Assembly (NCBI GenBank): GCA_902168085.1
Contig: CABHOP010000037.1
Location: forward strand, 1 to 64,000
Reading direction: 5' to 3'
Length of the DNA stretch: 64,000 nucleotides
From: an uncultured Bacteroides sp.
GTDB taxonomy: Bacteria > Bacteroidota > Bacteroidia > Chitinophagales > Chitinophagaceae
Shown here: one piece after another, positions 44,414 through 53,321 of the stretch
Layout: every line of letters begins with the position of its first letter
Position numbering within the stretch: the first letter of the stretch is position 1
Notes under the pieces: model-generated
Told to the model about the DNA's origin: nothing
Seen by the model: the letters and a program-made list of their open reading frames with translations, nothing else
Databases searched by the model: none
Made by a program: the position numbers and the translations under genes

Positions 44414-44750
44414 AAACCTATTTTTAAGATGGATGTAACTGTATGTACTAAAGGTTTTGGGGGAGCGGTAAACCGATAGTTTAATAGGTTATGTAAGGCA
44501 TATCACCCTAAAAGGGGGATGTAAAGAATACGTTAAAATATCATGCCTGCAACTATATGAATGTTAGCAACTTACAAGGGATATAATTTTATTACAAAAT
44601 TTTTATTGAAAATCAATTACTTATAAAGGTGTGCTAAAAAAACTTAATGAATTTCTTGGTGGGGAAAAATAGCGCCTGTACCTTTGCCATCCCAAAATTT
44701 ACCGTTTCCCATGTTTTTTGTGCATTGGGAAACAACTAAACAAAGAGAAC
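44414..44750. other. Divergent intergenic region, SusC versus rplM
   Basis: This 337-base gap holds promoters for both directions. A candidate SusC promoter on the minus strand is TTG (44575-44577), 17 bases, then TATAGTTG (44550-44557, one mismatch to TAnnTTTG). A stem ATC-CCC/GGG-GAT at about 44502-44520 lies in the SusC leader. The rplM promoter is listed separately. No small gene or RNA was recognised. Confidence 0.4.
44656..44686 (+). promoter_or_regulatory. Promoter of the rplM operon
   Basis: TTG (44656-44658), 20 bases, TACCTTTG (44679-44686): a full match to the Bacteroidota consensus TTG-N17-23-TAnnTTTG, 64 bases before the rplM start codon. The long leader could carry ribosomal-protein autoregulation, but no structure was recognised. 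Confidence 0.8.
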
Positions 44751-45215
44751 ATGTCAACAGGAATGAGACACCTTAGTTTTAAAACACAGTCGGCCAACGA
44801 GAAAATCGTAAAGCGCGACTGGTATGTAGTAGATGCTACAAACAAAACGCTGGGCCGCATGACAACAAAGATTGCCAGCGTACTGCGTGGTAAAAACAAA
44901 GCATATTACACACCTCACTTTGATTGTGGTGATTATGTAATAGTTGTGAACAGTGGTAAAGCTATCCTTACCGGCAACAAGCTGGAAGATAAAGAATACC
45001 AAACGTACTCTGGTTATCCGGGTGGCCAAAAGATAGCTACGGCTAAAATAATGCAATCTACAAGGCCTAATGTGATGATAGAGCGCGCTGTAAAAGGTAT
45101 GCTGCCTAAAAACCGCCTGGGCCGTGCGATGTACAAAAAATTGTTTGTATACGAAGGTGCAGAACATCCGCACAAAGCACAGCAACCAAAGGAATTAAAC
45201 CTTAATTCCAAGTAA
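44751..45215 (+). CDS. rplM: 50S ribosomal protein L13
   Basis: A 154-residue large-subunit ribosomal protein. Family signatures: [38 protein letters not shown] and [19 protein letters not shown]. The ATG at 44751 ([13 protein letters not shown]) or the one at 44763 (MRHLSFKTQ) may be used; the latter resembles other Bacteroidota L13 starts. It begins the usual L13-S9 pair, extended here with S2 and EF-Ts. Confidence 0.96.
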   Translation: MSTGMRHLSFKTQSANEKIVKRDWYVVDATNKTLGRMTTKIASVLRGKNKAYYTPHFDCGDYVIVVNSGKAILTGNKLEDKEYQTYSGYPGGQKIATAKIMQSTRPNVMIERAVKGMLPKNRLGRAMYKKLFVYEGAEHPHKAQQPKELNLNSK

Positions 45216-45248
45216 TCAATTTTTTAAAAAGTAAACCATTCTATATAA

Positions 45249-45638
45249 ATGGAAAAACAAAAAAACGCCGTAGGTCGCCGTAAAGAAGCCGTTGCCCGTG
45301 TATATATGAGCAAAGGTACCGGCAACATCACGGTTAACGACAAAGATTACAAGGCATATTTTCCCATCATGTACCTGCAAAACCAGGTAGAACTGCCTCT
45401 GAAAACTACAGAAACTGTTAGCAGTTTCGATATCGTAGTTACAGTAGCAGGTGGCGGCCCTAAAGGCCAGGCAGAAGCTGTGAAAATGGCTATTGCCCGT
45501 GCTCTGTGCGAAGTGAATGCAGATTATCGTCCGGCACTGAAGAAAGAAGGCCTGATGACACGTGACCCTCGCTCTGTAGAACGTAAGAAATTCGGTAAAG
45601 CGAAGGCTCGTCGTAGCTTCCAGTTCTCTAAACGTTAA
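45249..45638 (+). CDS. rpsI: 30S ribosomal protein S9
   Basis: A 129-residue small-subunit protein whose C-terminal tail reaches the P-site tRNA. NAVGRRKEAVARVYMSKGTG, GGGPKGQAEAVKMAIARAL and the end DPRSVERKKFGKAKARRSFQ with final SKR are standard. It starts 33 bases after rplM. Confidence 0.97.
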   Translation: MEKQKNAVGRRKEAVARVYMSKGTGNITVNDKDYKAYFPIMYLQNQVELPLKTTETVSSFDIVVTVAGGGPKGQAEAVKMAIARALCEVNADYRPALKKEGLMTRDPRSVERKKFGKAKARRSFQFSKR

Positions 45639-45686
45639 TCGCCTGGTTGTATTCTTTATTTTTTTAACCAACAAGAAAAAATTACA

Positions 45687-46634
45687 ATGGAAGAAAATAA
45701 AAGCCTGCACCAGCAACTGTTAGAAGCTGGTGTGCACTTCGGCCACCTGAAGAAAAAGTGGAACCCAAAGATGCTTCCTTACATCTTTGCCGAAAAGAAT
45801 GGTATACATATAATAGACCTGAACAAAACAATTGAAGGTCTTGAAGAGTCTGCTGCTGCACTGAAATCTATCGCTAAAAGCGGTAAGAAAATCATGTTCG
45901 TAGCTACTAAGAAACAAGCTAAAGAAATAGTTGCTGAAGCAGCAGCTAAAGTAAATATGCCTTTCGTTACTGAGCGTTGGCTGGGTGGTATGCTTACCAA
46001 CTTCCAGACGATCCGCAAGAGCGTAAAGAAAATGCAGAGCATTGAAAAAATGCTGCAAGACGGTACAATGGATAGCGTTACTAAAAAAGAACGCCTGACA
46101 TTGACACGTAGCAAAGACAAAATGGAAAAAGTACTGGGTGGTATCTCTCAAATGGGCCGTACTCCAGCAGCTTTGTTCATGGTAGATATGAGCCACGAGC
46201 ACATTGCTCTGGCTGAAGCTAAACGCCTGGGTATCACTACCTTTGCAATGGTAGATACCAATAGCGACCCTACTAAAGTAGATTTCGCTATTCCTTCAAA
46301 CGACGATGCTACAAAATCAATAGCTATCATCGTTAACTACCTGACAGCTGCTATTATGGAAGGCCTTGAAGAGCGCTCTCAGAATAAAGAAGAAGTGGAA
46401 GAAGAAGAAGTAGCTGAAATAAGCACTCGCGGCATGGACATCGAAGACGAAGCTGATAAAGGCGAACGTCGCGGTGGTGCTGGCCGTGGCCGTCAAGGTG
46501 CCGGCGCAGGTGCTGGTCGCGGACAAGGCGGCAGCAACCGTGGTGGTAGTGGCCGTGGCCCTGGTGGTGGCGGTAGCCGTCCGGGTGGCAATCGCCCTGG
46601 TGGCGGTGGTAGCCGTCCAGGTGGTGCCCGTTAA
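45687..46634 (+). CDS. rpsB: 30S ribosomal protein S2 with RGG-rich tail
   Basis: The conserved S2 part (residues about 1-230: LLEAGVHFGHLKKKWNPKM, RWLGGMLTNFQTI, FMVDMSHEHIALAEAKRLGI) is normal. It is followed by an acidic linker (NKEEVEEEEVAEI) and a roughly 58-residue arginine/glycine-rich tail (from about 258) made of GRGRQGAG, RGGSGRGPGGGG and SRPGGNRPGG units, ending SRPGGAR. The total of 315 residues is about 60 more than usual. The tail resembles RGG boxes of RNA-binding proteins. It is within the operon 48 bases after rpsI and ended by a terminator. Confidence 0.95.
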   Translation: MEENKSLHQQLLEAGVHFGHLKKKWNPKMLPYIFAEKNGIHIIDLNKTIEGLEESAAALKSIAKSGKKIMFVATKKQAKEIVAEAAAKVNMPFVTERWLGGMLTNFQTIRKSVKKMQSIEKMLQDGTMDSVTKKERLTLTRSKDKMEKVLGGISQMGRTPAALFMVDMSHEHIALAEAKRLGITTFAMVDTNSDPTKVDFAIPSNDDATKSIAIIVNYLTAAIMEGLEERSQNKEEVEEEEVAEISTRGMDIEDEADKGERRGGAGRGRQGAGAGAGRGQGGSNRGGSGRGPGGGGSRPGGNRPGGGGSRPGGAR

Positions 46635-46690
46635 TCTGTACGATTAACAGTATAGGTTCGCTTATACTTATATAAATATAACAGATTATT

Positions 46691-46713
46691 AAAGCCCCAT
46701 ATTTTGGGGCTTT
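46691..46713 (+). terminator. Terminator after rpsB
   Basis: Stem AAAGCCCCA / TGGGGCTTT with a short loop, then TTTAAGC. It is 57 bases after rpsB and may reduce read-through into tsf. Confidence 0.65.
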
Positions 46714-46779
46714 AAGCTTAAAATCCGAATTTTGCACCTTATTTTTTAAAACCTTTCATAAAAACAAAAGATATATAAA

Positions 46780-47619
46780 ATGAGTACTGTAACAATATCT
46801 GCAGCAGATGTGAACAAACTGCGCCAGCAAACCGGCGCCGGTATGATGGATTGCCGCAAAGCGCTTGTAGAAAGCGAAGGTGATTTTGAAAAAGCGATAG
46901 ACTATCTGCGTAAAAAAGGCCAGAAAGTTGCCGCTAACCGTAGCGACCGCGAGGCTAAAGAAGGTGTGGTAATTGCTAAAGCTTCTGCAGATAATTCATA
47001 TGGTGTAATCGTAAACCTGAGCTCAGAAACAGACTTCGTTTCTAAAAATGCTGAGTTCATCGCTTTTGCACAAAACCTGACTGATATAGCGCTGCAAACT
47101 AAAGCTGCTTCTATCGAAGAGCTGAAAGCTGCTGCTATGGAAGGTGCTACTGTAGCTGATAAACTGCTGGAAATGGTAGCTAAAATAGGTGAAAAAATAG
47201 ACGTAGTTCGCTACGAAACTATGAGCGCTGCTACAGTTGTCCCCTACATCCATGCCGGTTACCGCATAGGTGTGCTGGTGGCATTGAACAAAGCTGCTAA
47301 CGATAACGTAATAGCTGCCGGTAAAGACGTAGCTATGCAAATTGCAGCCATGAACCCACTGGCTGTTGATGCTGAAAGTATTTCTGCTGAAATGGTAGAG
47401 CGTGAAAAAGCCATCGCCCTGGAGCAAGTAGCGGCAGAAGGCAAAACAGGCGAAATGGCCGAAAAAATTGCCATGGGTAAACTGAACAAGTTCTTCAAAG
47501 AAAACACACTGTTGCCACAAGCTTTTGTAAAAGATGGCGGTAAGTCAGTAGCAGATTACCTGAAGAGCGTAGAAGCTGACCTGACAGTTGTTAGCTTCAA
47601 CCGTGTAGCTGTAGGTTAA
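46780..47619 (+). CDS. tsf: Translation elongation factor Ts
   Basis: EF-Ts (279 residues) recharges EF-Tu with GTP. LRQQTGAGMMDCRKALVES is the N-terminal signature and VVIAKASADNSYGVIVNLSS with ETDFVSKNAEFIAFA follow in the core. The end TVVSFNRVAVG is standard. It lies 145 bases after rpsB with a terminator between, so it may be partly independent. Confidence 0.97.
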   Translation: MSTVTISAADVNKLRQQTGAGMMDCRKALVESEGDFEKAIDYLRKKGQKVAANRSDREAKEGVVIAKASADNSYGVIVNLSSETDFVSKNAEFIAFAQNLTDIALQTKAASIEELKAAAMEGATVADKLLEMVAKIGEKIDVVRYETMSAATVVPYIHAGYRIGVLVALNKAANDNVIAAGKDVAMQIAAMNPLAVDAESISAEMVEREKAIALEQVAAEGKTGEMAEKIAMGKLNKFFKENTLLPQAFVKDGGKSVADYLKSVEADLTVVSFNRVAVG

Positions 47620-47639
47620 TCTTACACATATCTTATTAT

Positions 47640-47669
47640 ACTAAAGGCTACCAAATGGTAGCCTTTAGT
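47640..47669 (+). terminator. Terminator after tsf
   Basis: A perfect 13-base-pair stem (ACTAAAGGCTACC / GGTAGCCTTTAGT) with a 4-base loop, followed by ATTTTAT, 20 bases after the tsf stop codon. Confidence 0.9.
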
Positions 47670-47725
47670 ATTTTATAGCCCACCTCTTCAAGCAATAATA
47701 GCTTTAGCACCAGCGTTTTTATCAG

Positions 47726-47733
47726 TACATTTG
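47726..47733 (+). promoter_or_regulatory. Putative -7 element of porZ
   Basis: TACATTTG is a perfect TAnnTTTG match, 18 bases before the ATG at 47752. It supports that ATG over an in-frame TTG at 47731, which overlaps this element. Confidence 0.5.
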
Positions 47734-47751
47734 AAGGTAGTTGTATTATAT

Positions 47752-50049
47752 ATGAATCTTATAAAGACATCACTTGCAACACTGGCATTCGGTACGGTTG
47801 CGCTTTCGTCAATGGCACAGGAAAGGCCCATTGGATATTGGCGCGCGCATATGCCATACAATTCGGCAGTAAGCCTTGCCAGCAACGGCAAGGAAATATT
47901 TGTAGCCACACAGAAGGCGTTTTACATTTACAATATCGGCACAAAAGAAAGCGAGAGCTTTAGTAAAGTAGAGGGTATGTCTGATGTCGGTATGTCCTGG
48001 ATTGGTTATGATACCTACACATCTACCGCTATTTTAGCCTATGCCAATAGTAATATCGATCTTTACAAGGATGGCAGTTTTTATAACCTGCCCGAAATAA
48101 AAAACAAAACAGTATCCGGCAGTAAAAAAATCAACCGTATTTACACTGAACCCGGCCTGGCATTTTTAAGTACAGACCAGGGTATTGTAGTAATAGATTT
48201 AGAAAAAAGAGAGGTGAAAGAAACCTATTCTTTTTACCTAAACAACCAGATACTTCCTATCACAGATTTTACAGCTACCGGTAATTTCTATTATGCTGCT
48301 TCTACAAAAGGATTTTACAAGGCCAATAAGAATGCCGTTAACCTTCAATCCTTTGCTGCATGGACCAAAATAGACACGGGCAGAAGTTTTATAGGTGCTG
48401 CCATTTACAAAGACAAAGTATTTGTTACCGATGCTGATAGCCTTTTCGTAGTACAGAATGATACACTGAAATTCCTCTACAGATCTGACACTAACACACG
48501 CCATATAGATGGTGGAGTCGATGGTTTGTTTATTACCGAAAACTATAAAAAGACATTTAACGGCATGGTTCGTAAAATGGATGAAAACTTCCAGTTTATC
48601 GATTCATTCAAAACACCGGGGCTTTGCACACATGTGCTGCAAACAGACACTAACAATGTATGGCTGGCAGACGAGTTTAGCGGCATGAAAATCAGGGAAC
48701 TTCGCGGCGACCCATATGGCATATTATTACCTGAAGGCCCCAGCCACTATGCCAACTTTGATATCTATGCCAATAACGGCGAGGTTTGGGTAGCACATGG
48801 CGGATATAATGACTTGATGGATATCAGCAACAGCAGTGCAGGGTTTTCTAGCTTTAAGAATGAGAAATGGACACAATTCCGTACTTATGAAAGCCCTGTT
48901 ATCGGCAATGATAAATTTGATTTTATACGAATAATTAAAGGGAATGACGGCAATGTGTACGTAGGCTCTGCGCAAGATGGGCTGCTCATATTAAAACCTG
49001 ATGGCACCACAGAAAACTATGCCAAAAATTCTTTTATAGACTCATCAGCTATGTCGGGCTCCTGGCATTGGTTAAATGGCTTTGCATTTGATGATGATAA
49101 CAACCTGTGGATGACCGTACACGGTGGCAAAAGGGAATTGGTAGTACGCACTAAAACGGGCTCTTACTACCAGATGGCTGTACCCATACCCCGTGGCCCT
49201 ATACCTAATGCTGCAGGGCAGATAATAATTGACGATAATGGCCAGAAATGGTACACAACTACAGGCTCTACCGGTGGCGTTATAGTATATGATGATAACC
49301 ATACACCCGAAAATGCTGCTGATGATAAATACCGTGCATTATTAGCCGGTAAAGGCCTTGGCGGTTTGCCCGATAATGAAACATACAGCATTGCAAAAGA
49401 TAAGAATGGTGCTATATGGATAGGTACCAAAAATGGTATAGGTATTGTAAACTGCCCGGGCCAGGTAATGACAGGTGGATGCGAGGCTGAGATACGCGTA
49501 GTACAATATGATGATTTTGCGGGGTACCTTTTTGAAAGCCAGCAGGTGAAAGCTATAGCAGTAGATGGCGCTAACCGCAAATGGATAGGTACAAATAATG
49601 GCGTATGGCTGGTATCGCCCGAAGGTGATAAAGTAGTGAACCGCTTTACTGCTGCTAATAGCCCACTACCATCAGACCTTGTGCAAAAGATAGAGATAGA
49701 CCCGGTAACAGGCGATGTATATATAGGCACGGAAGACGGGCTGGTAAGCTATAGAGGCACTGCTACAGAGGGTGGTAAAGAAAATGCAGAAGTAAAAGCC
49801 TTTCCTAATCCTGTGCCATCTGGTTACAGCGGCAATATTGCCATAAAAGGATTGGTAGAAAATGCCGATGTGCGCATCACTGATATTTCGGGCCAGTTGG
49901 TATACCGCACGAAGGCTTTTGGCGGCCAGGCAGTTTGGAATGGTATAGACTATACAGGCCGCAGGCCGCAGTCTGGTGTTTATATGGTATTTATTACCAA
50001 CAAAGATGGTTCTCAAACACACGTTGGTAAGTTAGTATTTATGGAATAA
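47752..50049 (+). CDS. porZ: Type IX secretion system protein PorZ
   Basis: PorZ is a surface-exposed part of the type IX secretion attachment machinery, delivering anionic LPS to the sortase so that cargo can be anchored. The 765-residue protein has a signal peptide (LIKTSLATLAFGTVALSSMA), an N-terminal WRAHMPYNSAVSLA segment, repeated beta-propeller blades (the two-component-regulator type, with IWIGTKNGIGIVN, KWIGTNNGVWLV and VYIGTEDGLVSY), and a C-terminal type A sorting domain (AFPNPVPSGYSG ... RPQSGVYMVFITN). The ATG at 47752 fits the promoter at 47726. recO follows after 2 bases. Confidence 0.9.
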   Translation: MNLIKTSLATLAFGTVALSSMAQERPIGYWRAHMPYNSAVSLASNGKEIFVATQKAFYIYNIGTKESESFSKVEGMSDVGMSWIGYDTYTSTAILAYANSNIDLYKDGSFYNLPEIKNKTVSGSKKINRIYTEPGLAFLSTDQGIVVIDLEKREVKETYSFYLNNQILPITDFTATGNFYYAASTKGFYKANKNAVNLQSFAAWTKIDTGRSFIGAAIYKDKVFVTDADSLFVVQNDTLKFLYRSDTNTRHIDGGVDGLFITENYKKTFNGMVRKMDENFQFIDSFKTPGLCTHVLQTDTNNVWLADEFSGMKIRELRGDPYGILLPEGPSHYANFDIYANNGEVWVAHGGYNDLMDISNSSAGFSSFKNEKWTQFRTYESPVIGNDKFDFIRIIKGNDGNVYVGSAQDGLLILKPDGTTENYAKNSFIDSSAMSGSWHWLNGFAFDDDNNLWMTVHGGKRELVVRTKTGSYYQMAVPIPRGPIPNAAGQIIIDDNGQKWYTTTGSTGGVIVYDDNHTPENAADDKYRALLAGKGLGGLPDNETYSIAKDKNGAIWIGTKNGIGIVNCPGQVMTGGCEAEIRVVQYDDFAGYLFESQQVKAIAVDGANRKWIGTNNGVWLVSPEGDKVVNRFTAANSPLPSDLVQKIEIDPVTGDVYIGTEDGLVSYRGTATEGGKENAEVKAFPNPVPSGYSGNIAIKGLVENADVRITDISGQLVYRTKAFGGQAVWNGIDYTGRRPQSGVYMVFITNKDGSQTHVGKLVFME

Positions 50050-50051
50050 CC

Positions 50052-50786
50052 ATGTTGCAAAACACACGGGGTATTGTTCTGCGCTCGGTAAAGTATGGAG
50101 AAACCAGCCTGATAACAAGCGTTTTTACCGAAAGCCAGGGGGTGCAAAGCTATATGGTGCAAGGTGTGCGTACCAGCAAGGCTAAAACCAACAAGGCTGC
50201 ATTATTGCAACCGGCAACTTTACTGGAGCTTGTTATTTACCAAAAACCACAAGTAAACCTGCAGCGTATTAAAGAATACCAATACGCGCATATCTACACT
50301 TCGCTACAGGAAGATATAGTGAAGAATAGCATAGCCCTTTTTTCGGTTGAGTTACTGCTTCGTTTACTGCCTGAACATGCCCAGCAACCCGAATTATTTC
50401 GTTTCTCATTCGAGTATTTTAAGCTATTGGATAAAATGGAAACCGTAAGTGTGGCCAATTTTCCCATTTATTTCATTATACAATGCGGCCACCTGATGGG
50501 ATATGAGATAAGGGGCACTTATAGTAACATTACTCCTTATTTAAGTTTGCAGGATGGTGCGTATACAGAACATTTGCCACCTATGGGCCCGCACTTGCAA
50601 GATGATGAAGCGAGGGCATTAAGCGCATTATTATCTGTTGAAGACCCTGCAAAGCTTAAGGACATACATATGAATGCTACTGCACGTTATCACATTATGG
50701 ACTGGTACATTGCTTTCTTGCACCAGCATACGCAGCACCTAGGCAGCATTCGTTCACTGGCAGTGTTGCAGGCCGTTTTGCACTAA
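50052..50786 (+). CDS. recO: DNA repair protein RecO
   Basis: RecO helps load RecA onto SSB-coated single-stranded DNA in the RecFOR pathway. The 244-residue protein opens with GIVLRSVKYGETSLITSVFT (the N-terminal OB fold), then GVRTSKAKTNKAALLQPAT and a helical middle region; the usual C-terminal zinc cysteines are not evident, as in several Bacteroidota RecO. It starts 2 bases after porZ, so it must be co-transcribed with it. Its 3' end overlaps the convergent DUF6787 gene by 4 bases. Confidence 0.9.
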   Translation: MLQNTRGIVLRSVKYGETSLITSVFTESQGVQSYMVQGVRTSKAKTNKAALLQPATLLELVIYQKPQVNLQRIKEYQYAHIYTSLQEDIVKNSIALFSVELLLRLLPEHAQQPELFRFSFEYFKLLDKMETVSVANFPIYFIIQCGHLMGYEIRGTYSNITPYLSLQDGAYTEHLPPMGPHLQDDEARALSALLSVEDPAKLKDIHMNATARYHIMDWYIAFLHQHTQHLGSIRSLAVLQAVLH

Positions 50787-51067
50787 TCTTTTTTGCCGGC
50801 CATGCGGCGGCCTATACGGCGTATATAGTTTTTGAAAAAAGAAAACTGGCCGAAAGGTATGCTTACTAGTAATACGGCCATGGGCCACAATATCGTAACT
50901 ATCAGTATGTATACGATTATCCATATTGCACCTTTCTCTAATGGCAGCAGTGCCATTATTTTACGGCCCACATATCCGCAAAGACTACCGCCAATGGCAA
51001 AAGTGCAGAGTATCAGCAATAACTGAAAACCATTTACTTTCCATTTATTTCGTAGCCTTTCAAACAT
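50783..51067 (-). CDS. DUF6787-like small membrane protein
   Basis: A 94-residue protein with two hydrophobic segments (LQLLLILCTFAIGGSLCGYV-like first helix and IWIIVYILIVTILWPMAVLL as second) and a basic C-terminal tail (KNYIRRIGRRMAGKKD). It is similar to the DUF6787 family of Bacteroidota, whose function is unknown. The ATG at 51067 (MFERLRNKWKVNG) is preferred to a longer start at 51091. It is convergent with recO and divergent from the M23 peptidase. Confidence 0.75.
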   Translation of the reverse strand: MFERLRNKWKVNGFQLLLILCTFAIGGSLCGYVGRKIMALLPLEKGAIWIIVYILIVTILWPMAVLLVSIPFGQFSFFKNYIRRIGRRMAGKKD

Positions 51068-51119
51068 ATAGCTGGCTTTGTAGCGCTGCAAATCTAAGGC
51101 TTTATTCTATAAGCACAGA

Positions 51120-51150
51120 TTGTATAAGTGCATCTATTTATCCAACTTTG
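51120..51150 (+). promoter_or_regulatory. Putative promoter of the M23 peptidase gene
   Basis: TTG (51120-51122), 20 bases, CAACTTTG (51143-51150, one mismatch to TAnnTTTG), followed by the ATG at 51169. It supports this start over a long upstream in-frame extension. Confidence 0.5.
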
Positions 51151-51168
51151 GCCCAATATTGCAGTGAG

Positions 51169-52851
51169 ATGAGAAAAGTAGTATTCGTATTAGCGCATTT
51201 ATTATACCTGTCGGCAGCCAAGGCTCAAAACAGCAATTATCCGCAGGGCTATTTCAGAAATCCATTGGATATGCCTATAATATTAGCTGGTAATTTTGGT
51301 GAATGCCGCCCCAACCACTTTCACAGCGGGCTGGATATAAAAACACTGGGTAAAGAAAACCAGCCGGTATATGCAGTTGCCGAAGGTTATATATCCCGCA
51401 TTAAAATGGAACGCGGTGGTTTTGGTCATGCACTGTATGTAACACATCCCAATGGGTATACTACGCTATATGCCCACCTCAACGACTTTATGCCCAACGT
51501 GCAGGCCTATATGAAACGCGAACAGTATAAAAAAGAGAATTGGGAACTGGATATTTCTTTGCCACCCAATCTATTTCCTGTTAAGAAAGGTACGCAAATA
51601 GCATGGAGTGGCAATACAGGTGCATCTACGGCACCGCACCTGCACTTTGAGATACGAAATACAGCTACAGAGCATCCGCTCAACCCTATGCTGTTTGGCT
51701 TTGAAATAAAAGATGATATAGCACCTATACCTACGCAGATAGCAATATATAACATGGATAAAAGTATCTATGAGCAAACCCCCATTATAGTTGCATTGAA
51801 AAAGCGTGCTGGCAACTATGTAGCCGATACAATAAAAACAGCCAACAAAAACATTGGTGTAGCCCTCCATGTGAACGACTATATGAATGGCAGCGACAAT
51901 ACCCTTACTTTCTATACTGCCGGCATCGCCATGGATAGTGTGGAGCAGGGCCGTATAAAGCTGGATGACATAGGCTACGATGTAACCCGTTATCTGCATG
52001 CTTATGTAGACTATAAAACGCGGAAGAGCAAAGGGCAGTGGCTGCAATTATTCTTTCAGCTAAAAGGAAATGCATTGAACCACTTATATACCTGGAAAGA
52101 CAATAAAGGCATACTGAACATAGCTGATGGCAATGTGCATAAGCTGGATATAGATATGCAAGACGCCAATGGTAATACCAGTAACATTGTTGCTTATATA
52201 CAATATAACCAGGGTGTAGATAGCACCACAGGTGTATGCAATAGTTTCAAAGCACTACAGCCCAATAAGTTTGAACATCCAAATGTGAACCTGCAACTGG
52301 ATGATAAAGCACTGTACGATGACATGTGTTTTCAATTTTCCAGCAAAGCCGATGTGGCCAGTTTATCAGACAGGTTTCAGCTACATCAGCCCTATGTACC
52401 GGTTCATACCTATTTCGACCTGCGGATAAAACCCAACAAAGCTATAGGCTTTGCGCAGCGCGATAAAGTAGCATTGATATACAGCGATGGTACAGACGAA
52501 AGCGGGAAATCTGCTATTTACGACGCGGGATGGTATAAAGCATCTGTTAGAAATTTTGGAAACTATCGCCTGGCGATGGACACGCAACCACCGGTTATAA
52601 AGTCGTTGCAGAAACAGAACGCAGTTCTTACCAAAGCAAAGCGCATCAGTTTTACAGCAAAAGATGCCATCACATCTGTAAAAAAATTCAGAGCTACTAT
52701 TAACGGGCAATGGCTGTGTTTTGAGCAGCGTGGCGATGTATTCTTTTATACTTTTGACGAGCATTGCACGAAAGGTAAAAACACAATGGTAGTAACTGCT
52801 ACGGATGAAAATGGCAATACACAAACATTGAATTATACTTTTACAAGATAA
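51169..52851 (+). CDS. Exported M23 family (LytM-like) peptidase
   Basis: A 560-residue protein with a signal peptide (RKVVFVLAHLLYLSAAKA). The LytM domain has the zinc motif HSGLD (H52 and D56) and the HLH motif (H157, H159 in APHLHFEIR), so it is expected to be an active endopeptidase that cuts peptidoglycan cross-bridges. The rest (about 170-560) is a large beta-rich region of unknown role, with several immunoglobulin-like stretches. Longer upstream in-frame sequence exists but overlaps the opposite gene. It precedes bcp by 2 bases. Confidence 0.9.
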   Translation: MRKVVFVLAHLLYLSAAKAQNSNYPQGYFRNPLDMPIILAGNFGECRPNHFHSGLDIKTLGKENQPVYAVAEGYISRIKMERGGFGHALYVTHPNGYTTLYAHLNDFMPNVQAYMKREQYKKENWELDISLPPNLFPVKKGTQIAWSGNTGASTAPHLHFEIRNTATEHPLNPMLFGFEIKDDIAPIPTQIAIYNMDKSIYEQTPIIVALKKRAGNYVADTIKTANKNIGVALHVNDYMNGSDNTLTFYTAGIAMDSVEQGRIKLDDIGYDVTRYLHAYVDYKTRKSKGQWLQLFFQLKGNALNHLYTWKDNKGILNIADGNVHKLDIDMQDANGNTSNIVAYIQYNQGVDSTTGVCNSFKALQPNKFEHPNVNLQLDDKALYDDMCFQFSSKADVASLSDRFQLHQPYVPVHTYFDLRIKPNKAIGFAQRDKVALIYSDGTDESGKSAIYDAGWYKASVRNFGNYRLAMDTQPPVIKSLQKQNAVLTKAKRISFTAKDAITSVKKFRATINGQWLCFEQRGDVFFYTFDEHCTKGKNTMVVTATDENGNTQTLNYTFTR

Positions 52852-52853
52852 AT

Positions 52854-53321
52854 ATGGAACTCAAAGCAGGCGATAAGGCCCCCGATTTTAAAACAAAAGA
52901 CCAGAACGGAAACATTGTTTCGCTGAAAGACTTTAAGGGTAAAAAAGTAGCGCTCTATTTTTATCCAGAAGACGATACACAGGTATGCACAGTGCAGGCT
53001 TGTAACCTGCGCGATAACTATAGCGAACTAAAACAACACCGCATCACCATCTTAGGCGTAAGCCCTAATGATGAGAAAAGCCATAAAAAATTTGAAACAA
53101 AATATGAGCTGCCATTTACGCTGCTGGTGGATGAAGACTTGAAAATAGCGAACAAATACGGCGTATGGGCAGAAAAGGTACTGTATGGCAACCGCCATAT
53201 GGGTATCGTACGCAGCACTTTTTTGATAGATGAAGAGGGTAAGATACACCACATCATCAAGCGTGCCTTATCCAAAATACATACCGACCAGATATTGAAA
53301 GCATGGGGATTTAAAAAGTAA
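52854..53321 (+). CDS. bcp: Thioredoxin-dependent peroxiredoxin (BCP/PrxQ)
   Basis: A 155-residue thiol peroxidase that reduces hydroperoxides in the cytoplasm using thioredoxin. The peroxidatic cysteine is C45 and the resolving C50 sits five residues later (DDTQVCTVQACNLRD), the PrxQ arrangement. GVSPNDEKSHKKF, LPFTLLVDED and RSTFLIDEEGKI are further matches. It follows the M23 gene after 2 bases, probably one operon. The 3' end overlaps the convergent DUF5686 gene by 11 bases. Confidence 0.95.
   Translation: MELKAGDKAPDFKTKDQNGNIVSLKDFKGKKVALYFYPEDDTQVCTVQACNLRDNYSELKQHRITILGVSPNDEKSHKKFETKYELPFTLLVDEDLKIANKYGVWAEKVLYGNRHMGIVRSTFLIDEEGKIHHIIKRALSKIHTDQILKAWGFKK

Noticed and set aside
50926-51168. 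Upstream extension of the M23 peptidase frame
   Set aside because: It overlaps the opposite DUF6787 gene, has no conserved sequence, and would put the signal peptide in the interior; the ATG at 51169 with a promoter upstream fits better.
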